The position numbers were made by a program, and so were the translations under genes. Of a stretch of 25,640 nucleotides of DNA, positions 11,777 to 22,738 are shown piece by piece; the first letter of the stretch is position 1; each line of letters starts with the position of its first letter. Under the pieces are notes generated by a model. That model was not told where the DNA came from. It worked only from the letters and a program-made list of their open reading frames with translations, and did not search any database. Location: contig NW_003113835.1 of the NCBI RefSeq assembly GCF_000003605.2, forward strand, positions 1-25,640, in the 5' to 3' direction. The DNA comes from Saccoglossus kowalevskii. Its lineage: Eukaryota; Hemichordata; Enteropneusta; Harrimaniidae.

Positions 11777-12926
11777 GAGTATAGTATATACGAGTACCCT
11801 AACTACAATGCCTATATATATATTGTATACAAGTCCTCTCTCAACACCAATGCATAGTCTGAGTATTGTATATACGAGTACCCAAACTACAAGGCCTATA
11901 TATCTTGTATACAAGTCCTCTCTCAACACCAATGCAGAGTCTGAGTATTGTATATACGAGTACCCAAACTACAAGGCCTATATATTTTGTATACAAGTCC
12001 TCTCTCAACACCAGTGCAGAATCTGAGTGTTGTATATACGAGTACCCTAACTACAAAGCCTATATATCTTATATACAAGTCATCTCTCAACACCAATGCA
12101 GAGTCTGAGTATTGTATATACGAGTACCCTAACTACAAGGTCTATATATCATATATACAAGTCCTCTCTCAACACCAATGCAGAATCTGAGTATTGTATA
12201 TACGAGTACCCTAACTACAAGGCATATATATCTTATATATAAGTCCTCTCTCAACACCAATGCAGAGTCTGAGTATTGTATATACGAGTACCCTAACTAC
12301 AATGCCTATATATCTTGTATACAAGTCCTCTCTCAACACCAATGCAGAGTCTGAGTATTGTATATACGAGTACCCTAACTACAAGGCCTATGTATCTTGT
12401 ATACAAGTCCTCTCTCAACACCAATGCAGAATCTGAGTATTGTATATACGAGTACCCTAACAACAAGGCCTATATATCTTATATACAAGGCCTCTCTCAA
12501 CACCAATGCAGAGTCTGAGTATTGTATATACGAGTACCCTAACTATAAGGCCTATATATCTTATATACAAGTCATCTCTCAACACCAATGCAGAGTCTGA
12601 GTATTGTATATACGAGTACCCTAACTACAAGGTCTATATATCATATATACAAGTTCTCTCTCAACACCAATGCAGAGTCTGAGTATTGTATATACGAGTA
12701 CCCTAACTATAAGGCCTATATATCTTATATACAAGGCCTCTCTCAACACCAATGCAGAATCTGAGTATTGTATATACGAGTACCCTAACTACAATGCCTA
12801 TATATCTTGTATACAAGTCCTCTCTCAACACCAAAGCAGAGTCTGAGTATTGTATATACGAGTACCCTAACTACAAGGCATATATATCTTATATACAAGT
12901 CCTCTCTCAACACCAATGCAGAGTCT
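11777..12926. repeat. Spacer units starting with an 84-bp unit
   Basis: Unit 11777-11860 is 84 bp, with two extra bases in the TATATATATA run and GTATAGTAT. It is followed by CCCAAAC units, a B unit, D and E types, and then y, A, TATGTATCTTG, C and D units that match 7440-8000. One unit near 12237 has ATATATAAGTCC in place of ATATACAAGTCC. The last two units, A' (CCAAAGC) and y, directly precede H. No gene. Confidence 0.82.
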
Positions 12927-13499
12927 GAGTATTGTATATACGAGTACGCTAACTACAAGGCCTATGTATCTTGTATACAAGTTCTCTCTCAGCTCCAATG
13001 CAGAGTCAAATATTGTATATACGAGTACCCTAACTACAAGGCCTATATATCTTATATACAAGTCCCCTCTCAACACCAATGCAGAGTCTGAGTATTGTAT
13101 ATACGAGTACCCTAACTACAAGGCATATATATATTGTATACAAGTCCTCTCTCAACACCAATGCATAGTCTGAGTATTGTATATACGAGTACCCAAACTA
13201 CAAGGCCTATATATTTTGTATACAAGTCCTCTCTCAACACCAGTGCAGAATCTGAGTATTGTATATACGAGTACCCTAACAACAAGGCCTATATATCTTA
13301 TATACAAGGCCTCTCTCAACACCAATGCAGAGTCTGAGTATTGTATATACGAGTACCCTAACTATAAGGCCTATATATCTTATATACAAGTCATCTCTCA
13401 ACACCAATGCAGAGTCTGAGTATTGTATATACGAGTACCCTAACTACAAGGTCTATATATCATATATACAAGTCCTCTCTCAACACCAATGCAGAATCT
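12927..13499. repeat. Cassette 1: H-x-G-B-C-D-E
   Basis: H 12927-13007 has the extra marker GTACGCT, and x has GTCCCCTCTC. Both markers are shared with 18891-19463 at offset 5964, so about 12760-13495 and 18724-19459 are long-range copies. E ends exactly where the 9-bp deletion of the next unit begins. Confidence 0.9.
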
Positions 13500-13737
13500 A
13501 TATACGAGTACCCTAACTACAAGCCCTATATTCCTTATATACAAGTCCTCTCTCAACACCAATGCAAAATCTGAGTATTGTATATACGAGTACCCAAACT
13601 ACAAGGCCTATATATTTTGTATACAAGTCCTCTTTTCAACACCAGTGCAGAATCTGAGTATTGTATATACGAGTACCCTAACAACAAGGCCTATATTCCT
13701 TATATACAAGTCCTCTCTCAACACCAGTGCAGAATCT
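13500..13737. repeat. Aberrant 73-bp and 83-bp units
   Basis: Unit 13500-13572 lacks the first nine bases of the unit, so ATCT runs straight into ATATACGAG. It also has AAGCCCTATATTCC. Unit 13573-13655 has one extra T (CCTCTTTTCAACACC) on a CCCAAAC/ATTTTG background. Unit 13656-13737 combines AACAACAAGG with TATTCC. The 73/83 pair recurs only at 24704-24859. Confidence 0.9.
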
Positions 13738-14199
13738 GAGTATTGTATATACGAGTACCCTAACAACAATGCCTATATTCCTTATATACAAGTCCTCTCT
13801 CAACACCAATGCAAAATCTGAGTATTGTATATACGAGTACCCTAACTACAATGCCTATATATCTTATATACAAGGCCTCTCTCAACACCAATGCAGAGTC
13901 TGAGTATTGTATATTCGAGTACCCTAACTATAAGGCCTATATATCTTATATACAAGTCATCTCTCAACACCAATGCAGAATCTGAGTATTGTATATACGA
14001 GTACCCTAACTACAATGCCTATATATATTGTATACAAGTCCTCTCTCAACACCAATGCATAGTCTGAGTATTGTATATACGAATACCCAAACTACAAGGC
14101 ATATATATTTTGTATACAAGTCCTCTCTCAACACCAGTGCAGAATCTGAGTGTTGTATATACGAGTACCCTAACTACAAAGCCTATATATCTTGTATAC
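13738..14199. repeat. Spacer units
   Basis: Satellite units of mixed type: an AACAACAATGCC/TATTCC hybrid, an AATGCC unit with CAAGGCC, D (with TATATTCGAG), an AATGCC/ATATTG/GCATAG unit and a B-like unit with AATACCCAAAC and AAGGCATA. No gene and no foreign sequence. Confidence 0.82.
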
Positions 14200-15162
14200 A
14201 AGTCCTCTTTCAACACCAATGCAGAGTCTGAGTATTGTATATACGAGTACCCTAACTACAAGGTCTATATATCATATATACAAGTCCTCTCTCAACACCA
14301 ATGCAGAGTCTGAGTATTGTATATACGAGTACCCTAACTACAAGGCATATATATCTTATATACAAGTCCTCTCTCAACACCAATGCAGAGTCTGAGTATT
14401 GTATATACGAGTACCCTAACTACAAGGCATATATATCTTATGTACAAGTCATCTCTCAACACCAATGCAGAGTCTGATTATTGTATATACGAGTACCCTA
14501 ACTACAAGGTCTATATCATATATGCAAGTCCTCTCTCAACACCAATGCAGAATCTGAGTATTGTATATACGAGTACCCTAACTACAATGCCTATATATCT
14601 TATATACAAGTTCTCACTCAACACCAATGCAGAGTCTGTGTATTGTATATACGAGTACCCTAACTACAATGCCTATATGCCTTATATACAAGTCCTCTCT
14701 CAACACCAATGCAGAATCTGAGTATTGTATACACGAGTACCCTAACTACAATGCCTATATATCTTGTATACAAGTCCTCTCTCAACACCAAAGCAGAGTC
14801 TGAGTATTGTATATACGAGTACGCTAACTACAAGGTCTATATATCATATCTACAAGTCCTCTATCAACACCAATGCAGAGTCTGAGTATTGTATATACGA
14901 GTACCCTAACTACAAGGCATATATATCTTATATACAAGTCCTCTCTCAACACCAATGCAGAGTCTGAGTATTGTATATACGAGTACCCTAACTACAAGGC
15001 ATATATATCGTATGTACAAGTCATCTCTCAACACCAATGCAGAGTCTGATTATTGTATATACGAGTACCCTAACTACAAGGTCTATATCATATATACAAG
15101 TCCTCTCTCAACTCCAATGCAGAATCTGAGTATTGTATATACGAGTACCCTAACTACAATGC
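14200..15162. repeat. 7-unit tandem block with 572-bp period
   Basis: About 14200-14590 recurs at 14772-15162. Both copies contain y, then a y variant with TATGTACAAGTCATC, then a GATTATTG unit shortened to 80 bp by loss of a TA step (GTCTATATCATAT at 14476-14555 and 15048-15127). L 14556-14637 and M 14638-14719 lie between them, with a private CTGTGTATTG at the L-M junction. A' 14720-14801 and E' 14802-14883 follow. Confidence 0.87.
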
Positions 15163-15621
15163 CTATATATCTTGTATACAAGTCCTCTCTCAACACCAAT
15201 GCAGAGTCTGAGTATTGTATATACGAGTACCCTAACTAAAAGGCCTATATACCTTATATACAAGTCCTCTCTCAACACCAATGCAGAGTCTGAGTATTGT
15301 ATATACGAGTACCCTAACAACAAGGCCTATATATATATTATATACAAGGCCTCTCTCAACAGCAATGCAGAGTCTGAGTATTGTATATACGAGTACCCTA
15401 ACTATAAGGCCTATATATCTTATATACAAGTCATCTCTCAACACCAATGCAGAGTCTGAGTATTGTATATACGAGTACCCTAACTACAAGGTCTATATAT
15501 CATATATACAAGTCCTCTCTCAACACCAATGCACAATCTGAGTATTGTATATACGAGTTCCCTAACTACAAGGCATATATATCTTATATACAAGTCCTCT
15601 CTCAACACCAATGCAGAATCT
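15163..15621. repeat. Spacer units with one 84-bp unit
   Basis: Units after the tandem block include one with CTAACTAAAAGGCC and TACCTTAT, the 84-bp C-like unit 15292-15375 (AACAACAAGG, two extra bases, CAACAGCAATG), D, E and a J-like unit (GAGTTCCC with CTTAT). No gene. Confidence 0.82.
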
Positions 15622-16111
15622 GAGTATTGTATACACGAGTACCCTAACTACAAGGCATATATATCTTATATACAAGTCCTCTCTTAACACCAATGTAAGT
15701 CAAATATTGTATACACGAGTACCCTAACTACAAGGCCTATATATCTTATATACAAGTTCTCACTCAACACCAATGCAGAGTCTGAGTATTGTATATACGA
15801 GTACCCTAACTACAATGCCTATATGCCTTATATACAAGTCCTCTCTCAACACCAATGCAGAATCTGAGTATTGTATATACGAGTACCCTAACTACAATGC
15901 CTATATATCTTGTATACAAGTCCTCTCTCAACACCAAAGCAGAGTCTGAGTATTGTATATACGAGTACGCTAACTACAAGGTATATATATCATATATACA
16001 AGTCACCTCTCAACACCAATGCAGAGTCTGAGTATTGTATATACGAGTACCCTAACTACAATGCCTATATATCTTGTATACAAGTCCTCTCTCAACACCA
16101 ATGCAGAGTCT
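15622..16111. repeat. Cassette 2: K-L-M-A'-E' followed by A
   Basis: K 15622-15701 is only 80 bp because it has both the GTCAAAT junction and a lost G (AATGTAAGTC). Then L 15702-15783, M 15784-15865, A' 15866-15947 (CCAAAGC), E' 15948-16029 and A 16030-16111, with H next at 16112. K has the TATACACGAG variant also present in other K units. Confidence 0.88.
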
Positions 16112-16356
16112 GAGTATTGTATATACGAGTACCCTAACTACAAGGCCTATGTATCTTGTATACAAGTTCTCTCTCAGCTCCAATGCAGAGTCAAATATTG
16201 TATATACGAGTACCCTAACTACAAGGCCTATATATCTTATATACAAGTCCTCTCTCAACACCAATGCAGAGTCTGAGTATTGTATATACGAGTACCCTAA
16301 CTACAAGGCATATATATCTTATATACAAGTCCTCTCTCAACAACAATGCAGAATCT
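16112..16356. repeat. H-x-y leading into cassette 2
   Basis: H 16112-16192, x 16193-16274, then y 16275-16356 with CAACAACAATG. Here G-B-C-D does not follow x; the array returns directly to K. This is one of the places where cassette order is broken at a unit boundary. Confidence 0.85.
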
Positions 16357-17256
16357 GAGTATTGTATATACGAGTACCCTAACTACAAGGCATATGTATG
16401 TTATATACAAGTCCTCTCTTAACACAAATGCAGAGTCAAATATTGTATACACGAGTACCCTAACTACAAGGCCTATATATCTTATATACAAGTTCTCACT
16501 CAACACCAATGCAGAGTCTGAGTATTGTATATACGAGTACCCTAACTACAATGTCTATATGCCTTATATACAAGTCCTCTCTCAACACCAATGCAGAATC
16601 TGAGTATTGTATATACGAGTACCCTAACTACAATGCCTATATATCTTGTATACAAGTCCTCTCTCAACACCAAAGCAGAGTCTGAGTATTGTATATACGA
16701 GTACGCTAACTACAAGGTCTATATATCATATATACAAGTCCTCTCTCAACACCAATGCAGAGTCTGAGTATGGTATATACGAGTACCCTAACTACAAGGC
16801 ATATATATCTTATATACAAGTCCTCTCTCAACACCAATGCAGAGTCTGAGTATTGTATATACGAGTACCCTAACTACAAGTCCTATGTATCTTGTATACA
16901 AGTTCTCTCTCAGCTCCAATGCAGAGTCAAATATTGTATATACGAGTACCCTAACTACAAGGCATATATATATTGTATACAAGTCCTCTCTCAACACCAA
17001 TGCATAGTCTGAGTATTGTATATACGAGTACCCAAACTACAAGGCCTATATATTTTGTATACAAGTCCTCTCTCAACACCAGTGCAGAATCTGAGTATTG
17101 TATATACGAGTACGCTAACTACAAGGCCTATATACCTTATATACAAGTCCTCTCTCAACACCAATGCAGAGTCTGAGTATTGTATATACGAGTTCCCTAA
17201 CTACAAGGCATATATATCTTATATACAAGTCCTCTCTCAACACCAATGCAGAATCT
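16357..17256. repeat. 11-unit tandem duplication, copy 1 (900 bp)
   Basis: K 16357-16437, L, M (AATGTCTATATGCC), A', E', y (with TATGGTATATACG), H 16848-16928, G 16929-17010, B 17011-17092, then I and J-like units. H is followed directly by G, with no x. Two 81-bp units give 900 instead of 902 bp. Confidence 0.9.
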
Positions 17257-18238
17257 GAGTATTGTATACACGAGTACCCTAACTACAAGGCATATGTATG
17301 TTATATACAAGTCCTCTCTTAACACAAATGCAGAGTCAAATATTGTATACACGAGTACCCTAACTACAAGGCCTATATATCTTATATACAAGTTCTCACT
17401 CAACACCAATGCAGAGTCTGAGTATTGTATATACGAGTACCCTAACTACAATGTCTATATGCCTTATATACAAGTCCTCTCTCAACACCAATGCAGAATC
17501 TGAGTATTGTATATACGAGTACCCTAACTACAATGCCTATATATCTTGTATACAAGTCCTCTCTCAACACCAAAGCAGAGTCTGAGTATTGTATATACGA
17601 GTACGCTAACTACAAGGTCTATATATCATATATACAAGTCCTCTCTCAACACCAATGCAGAGTCTGAGTATGGTATATACGAGTACCCTAACTACAAGGC
17701 ATATATATCTTATATACAAGTCCTCTCTCAACACCAATGCAGAGTCTGAGTATTGTATATACGAGTACCCTAACTACAAGGCCTATGTATCTTGTATACA
17801 AGTTCTCTCTCAGCTCCAATGCAGAGTCAAATATTGTATATACGAGTACCCTAACTACAAGGCATATATATATTGCATACAAATCCTCTCTCAACACCAA
17901 TGCATAGTCTGAGTATTGTATATACGAGTACCCAAACTACAAGGCCTATATATTTTGTATACAAGTCCTCTCTCAACACCAGTGCAGAATCTGAGTATTG
18001 TATATACGAGTACCCTAACAACAAGGCCTATATATCTTATATACAAGGCCTCTCTCAACACCAATGCAGAGTCTGAGTATTGTATATACGAGTACCCTAA
18101 CTATAAGGCCTATATATCTTATATACAAGTCATCTCTCAACACCAATGCAGAGTCTGAGTATTGTATATACGAGTACCCTAACTACAAGGTCTATATATC
18201 ATATATACAAGTCCTCTCTCAACACCAATGCAGAATCT
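17257..18238. repeat. 11-unit tandem duplication, copy 2, plus C-D-E
   Basis: Repeats copy 1 at an offset of 900 bp, including AATGTCTATATGCC, TATGGTATATACG and the H-G junction without x. Differences noted are AAGGCC for AAGTCC in H, TTGCATACAAATCC for TTGTATACAAGTCC in G, and TATACACGAG for TATATACGAG in K. After B (17911-17992) it continues with C, D and E (to 18238), whereas copy 1 continued with I and J. Confidence 0.9.
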
Positions 18239-18482
18239 GAGTATTGTATATACAAGTACCCTAACTACAATGCCTATATATCTTGTATACAAGTCCTCTC
18301 TCAACACCAATGCAGAGTCTGAGTATTGTATATACGAGTACGCTAACTACAAGGCCTATATACCTTATATACAAGTCCTCTCTCAACACCAATGCAGAGT
18401 CTGAGTATTGTATATACGAGTTCCCTAACTACAAGGCATATATCTTATATACAAGTCCTCTCTCAACACCAATGCAGAATAT
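18239..18482. repeat. Spacer units A-I-J with an 80-bp J
   Basis: A has TATACAAGTACC (CpG-to-CpA change). I follows with GTACGCT and TACCTTAT. J-like unit 18403-18482 is 80 bp through loss of one TA step (GGCATATATCTTAT). This loss, with the following GTCAAAT junction, produces the longest apparent open frame in the window (18283-18693, 136 codons), which I do not regard as a gene. Confidence 0.85.
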
Positions 18483-18890
18483 GAGTATTGTATACACGAG
18501 TACCCTAACTACAAGGCATATATATCTTATATACAAGTCCTCTCTTAACACCAATGCAGAGTCAAATATTGTATACACGAGTACCCTAACTACAAGGCCT
18601 ATATATCTTATATACAAGTTCTCACTCAACACCAATGCAGAGTCTGAGTATTGTATATACGAGTACCCTAACTACAATGCCTATATGCCTTAATACAAGT
18701 CCTCTCTCAACACCAATGCAGAATCTGAGTATTGTATATACGAGTACCCTAACTACAATGCCTATATATCTTGTATACAAGTCCTCTCTCAACACCAAAG
18801 CAGAGTCTGAGTATTGTATATACGAGTACCCTAACTACAAGGCATATATATCTTATATACAAGTCCTCTCTCAACACCAATGCAGAGTCT
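18483..18890. repeat. Cassette 2: K-L-M-A'-y
   Basis: K 18483-18563 (81 bp), L 18564-18645, M 18646-18726 (81 bp, GCCTTAATAC has lost one base), A' 18727-18808 (CCAAAGC), y 18809-18890, then H. E' is missing compared with other copies. Confidence 0.88.
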
Positions 18891-19463
18891 GAGTATTGTA
18901 TATACGAGTACGCTAACTACAAGGCCTATGTATCTTGTATACAAGTTCTCTCTCAGCTCCAATGCAGAGTCAAATATTGTATATACGAGTACCCTAACTA
19001 CAAGGCCTATATATCTTATATACAATTCCCCTCTCAACACCAATGCAGAGTCTGAGTATTGTATATACGAGTACCCTAACTACAAGGCATATATATATTG
19101 TATACAAGTCCTCTCTCAACACCAATGCATAGTCTGAGTATTGTATATACGAGTACCCAAACTACAAGGCCTATATATTTTGTATACAAGTCCTCTCTCA
19201 ACACCAGTGCAGAATCTGAGTATTGTATATACGAGTACCCTAACAACAAGGCCTATATATCTTATATACAAGGCCTCTCTCAACACCAATGCAGAGTCTG
19301 AGTATTGTATATACGAGTACCCTAACTATAAGGCCTATATATCTTATATACAAGTCATCTCTAAACACCAATGCAGAGTCTGAGTATTGTATATTCGAGT
19401 ATCCTAACTACAAGGTCTATATATCATATATACAAGTCCTCTCTCAACACCAATGCAGAATCT
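18891..19463. repeat. Cassette 1: H-x-G-B-C-D-E
   Basis: Full seven-unit cassette. H has GTACGCT and x has CAATTCCCCTC, matching 12927-13499 at offset 5964. Private changes are CTCTAAACACC in D, and TATATTCGAG with GTATCCTAAC in E. Confidence 0.9.
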
Positions 19464-19709
19464 GAGTATTGTATATACGAGTACCCTAACTACAAGGCCT
19501 ATATTCCTTATATACAAGTCCTCTCTCAACACCAATGCAAAATCTGAGTATTGTATATACGAGTACCCTAACTACAATGCCTATATATCTTGTATACAAG
19601 TCCTCTCTCAACACCAATGCAGAGTCTGAGTATTGTATATACGAGTACCCTAACTACAAGGCATATATATCTTATATACAAGTCCTCTCTCAACACCAAT
19701 GCAGAGACT
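19464..19709. repeat. Spacer units F-A-y
   Basis: F 19464-19545 (TATTCC, GCAAAATCT), A 19546-19627, y 19628-19709 ending GCAGAGACTGAG. The GAGACTGAG end is shared with units near 20113, 21264 and 21752. The A-y-H string recurs at offset 1557. Confidence 0.85.
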
Positions 19710-20282
19710 GAGTATTGTATATACGAGTACCCTAACTACAAGGCCTATGTATCTTGTATACAAGTTCTCTCTCAGCTCCAATGCAGAGTCAAATATTGTA
19801 TATACGAGTACCCTAACTACAAGGCCTATATATCTTATATACAAGTCCTCTCTCAACACCAATGCAGAGTCTGAGTATTGTATATACGAGTACCCAAACT
19901 ACAAGGCATATATATATTGTATACAAGTCCTCTCTCAACACCAATGCATAGTCTGAGTATTGTATATACGAGTACCCAAACTACAAGGCCTATATATTTT
20001 GTATACAAGTCCTCTCTCAACACCAGTGCAGAATCTGAGTATTGTATATACGAGTACCCTAACAACAAGGCCTATATATCTTATATACAAGGCCTCTCTC
20101 AACACCAATGCAGAGACTGAGTATTGTATATACGAGTACCCTAACTATAAGGCCTATATATCTTATATACAAGTCATCTCTCAACACCAATGCAGAGTCT
20201 GAGTATTGTATATACGAGTACCCTAACTACAAGGTCTATATATCATATATACAAGTCCTCTCTCAACACCAATGCAGAATCT
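19710..20282. repeat. Cassette 1: H-x-G'-B-C-D-E
   Basis: Seven units. G' 19873-19954 carries CCCAAAC, normally a B feature, on a G background (AAGGCATA, ATATTG, GCATAG). This looks like a short exchange or conversion from the adjacent B unit. C ends GAGACTGAG. Confidence 0.88.
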
Positions 20283-20938
20283 GAGTATTGTATATACGAG
20301 TACCCTAACTACAAGGCCTATATTCCTTATATACAAGTCCTCTCTCAACACCAATGCAAAATCTGAGTATTGTATATACGAGTACCCTAACTACAATGCC
20401 TATATATCTTGTATACAAGTCCTCTCTCAACACCAATGCAGAGTCTGAGTATTGTATATACGAGTACCCTAACTACAAGGCCTATATATTTTATATACAA
20501 GGCCTCTCTCAACACCAATGCAGAGTCTGAGTATTGTATATACGAGTACCCTAACTATCAGGCCTATATATCTTATATACAAGTCATCTCTCAACACCAA
20601 TGCAGAGTCTGAGTATTGTATATACGAGTACCCTAACTACAAGGTCTATATATCATATATACAAGTCCTCTCTCAACACCAATGCAGAATCTGAGTATTG
20701 TATATACGAGTACCCTAACTACAAGGCCTATATTCCTTATATACAAGTCCTCTCTCAACACCAATGCAAAATCTGAGTATTGTATATACGAGTACGCTAA
20801 CTACAAGGCCTATATACCTTATATACAAGTCCCCTCTCAACACCAATGCAGAGTCTGAGTATTGTATATACGAGTTCCCTAACTACAAGGCATATATATC
20901 TTATATACAAGTCCTCTCTCAACACCAATGCAGAATCT
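20283..20938. repeat. Spacer units F-A-C-like-D-E-F-I-J
   Basis: Eight 82-bp units. Notable changes are TATATTTTATATAC in the C-like unit, CTATCAGG in D (private) and GTCCCCTC in I. The E-F pair occurs twice within about 400 bp (E 20201-20282 then F 20283-20364; E 20611-20692 then F 20693-20774). No gene. Confidence 0.85.
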
Positions 20939-21266
20939 GAGTATTGTATACACGAGTACCCTAACTACAAGGCCTATATATCTTATATACAAGTTCTCAC
21001 TCAACACTAATGCAGAGTCTGAGTATTGTATATACGAGAACCCTAACTACAATGCCTATATGCCTTATATACAAGTCCTCTCTCGACACCAATGCAGAAT
21101 CTGAGTATTGTATATACGAGTACCCTAACTACAATGCCTATATATCTTGTATACAAGTCCTCTCTCAACACCAAAGCAGAGTCTGAGTATTGTATATACG
21201 AGTACCCTAACTACAAGGCATATATATCTTATATACAAGTCCTCTCTCAACACCAATGCAGAGACT
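20939..21266. repeat. Cassette 2, partial: L-M-A'-y
   Basis: L 20939-21020 begins with GAGTATTG rather than AAATATTG and has no K before it. M 21021-21102 has GAGAACCC and CTCGACACC. A' 21103-21184 has CCAAAGC. y 21185-21266 ends GAGACTGAG. H follows directly. Confidence 0.87.
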
Positions 21267-22085
21267 GAGTATTGTATATACGAGTACCCTAACTACAAGG
21301 CCTATGTATCTTGTATACAAGTTCTCTCTCAGCTCCAATGCAGAGTCAAATATTGTATATACGAGTACCCTAACTACAAGGCCTATATATCTTATATACA
21401 AGTCCTCTCTCAACACCAATGCAGAGTCTGAGTATTGTATATACGAGTACCCTAACTACAAGGCATATATATCTTATATACAAGTCCTCTCTCAACACCA
21501 ATGCAGAATCTGAGTATTGTATATACGAGTACCCTAACTACAAGGCATATATATCTTATATACAAGTCCTCTCTTAACACCAATGCAGAATCTGAGTATT
21601 GTATATACGAGTACCCTAACTACAAGGCATATATATCTTATATAGAAGTCCTCTCTTAACACCAATGCAGAGTCTAAGTATTGTATATACGAGTACCCTA
21701 ACTACAAGGCCTATATATCTTGTATACAAGTCCTCTCTCAACACCAATGCAGAGACTGAGTATTGTATATACGAGTACCCTAACTACAATGCCTATATAT
21801 CTTGTATACAAGTCCTCTCTCAACACCAATGCAGAGTCTGAGTATTGTATATACGAGTACCCTAACTACAAGGCCTATATATCTGGTATACCAGTCCTCT
21901 CTCAACACAAGTGCAGAATCTGAGTATTGTATATACGACTACCCTAACTACAATGCCTATATATCTTGTATACAAGTCATCTCTCAACACCAATGCAGAG
22001 TCTGAGTATTGTATATACGAGTACCGTAACTACAAGGTCTATATATCATATATACAAGTCCTCTCTCAACACCAATGCAGAATCT
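21267..22085. repeat. H-x followed by y-type and A-type units
   Basis: H 21267-21347 and x 21348-21429, then several AAGGCATA units, two with CTCTTAACAC but a normal TCTGAG-type junction (K-like without GTCAAAT). These are followed by A-type units with ATCTGGTATACCAG and CACAAGTGC changes and an E unit with GTACCGTAAC. G-B-C-D is absent. No gene. Confidence 0.84.
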
Positions 22086-22738
22086 GAGTATTGTATATAC
22101 GAGTACCCTAACTACAAGCCTATATATCTTGTATACAAGTCCTCTCTCAACACCAATGCAGAGTCTGAGTATTGTATATACGAGTACGCTAACTACAAGG
22201 CCTATATACCTTATATACAAGTCCTCTCTCAACACCAATGCAGAGTCAAATATTGTATATACGAGTACCCTAACTACAAGGCCTATATATCTTATATACA
22301 AGTCCTCTCTCAACACCAATGCAGAGTCTGAGTATTGTATATACGAGTACCCTAACTACAAGGCCTATGTATCTTGTATACAAGTCCTCTCTCAACACCA
22401 ATGCAGAATCTGAGTATTGTATATACGAGTACCCTAACTACAATGCCTATATATCTTGTATACAAGTCCTCTCTCAACACCAATGCAGAGTCTGAGTATT
22501 GTATATACGAGTACCCAAACTACAAGGCCTATATATCTTATATACAAGTCCTCTCTTAACACCAATGCAGAGTCAAATATTGTATACACGAGTACCCTAA
22601 CTACAAGGCCGATATATCTTGTATACAAGTCCTCTCTCAACACCAATGCAGAATCTGAGTATTGTATATACGAGTACCCTAACTACAAAGCCTATATATC
22701 TTGTATACAAGTCCTCTCTCAACACCAATGCATAGTCT
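22086..22738. repeat. Units with three 81-bp members
   Basis: 22086-22166 has lost one G (CTACAAGCCTATA). I-type 22167-22247 ends GTCAAAT on an ordinary CAACACC background. K-like 22494-22574 has CTCTTAACAC and GTCAAAT. About 22130-22490 recurs near 23685-24045 at offset 1555. No gene. Confidence 0.85.

Noticed and set aside
18283-18693. Longest plus-strand ORF (136 codons) as a repetitive protein gene
   Set aside because: It is satellite sequence read through an 80-bp unit and a GTCAAAT junction. There is no codon bias, promoter, homologous domain or unique flank, and equivalent shorter frames occur throughout.
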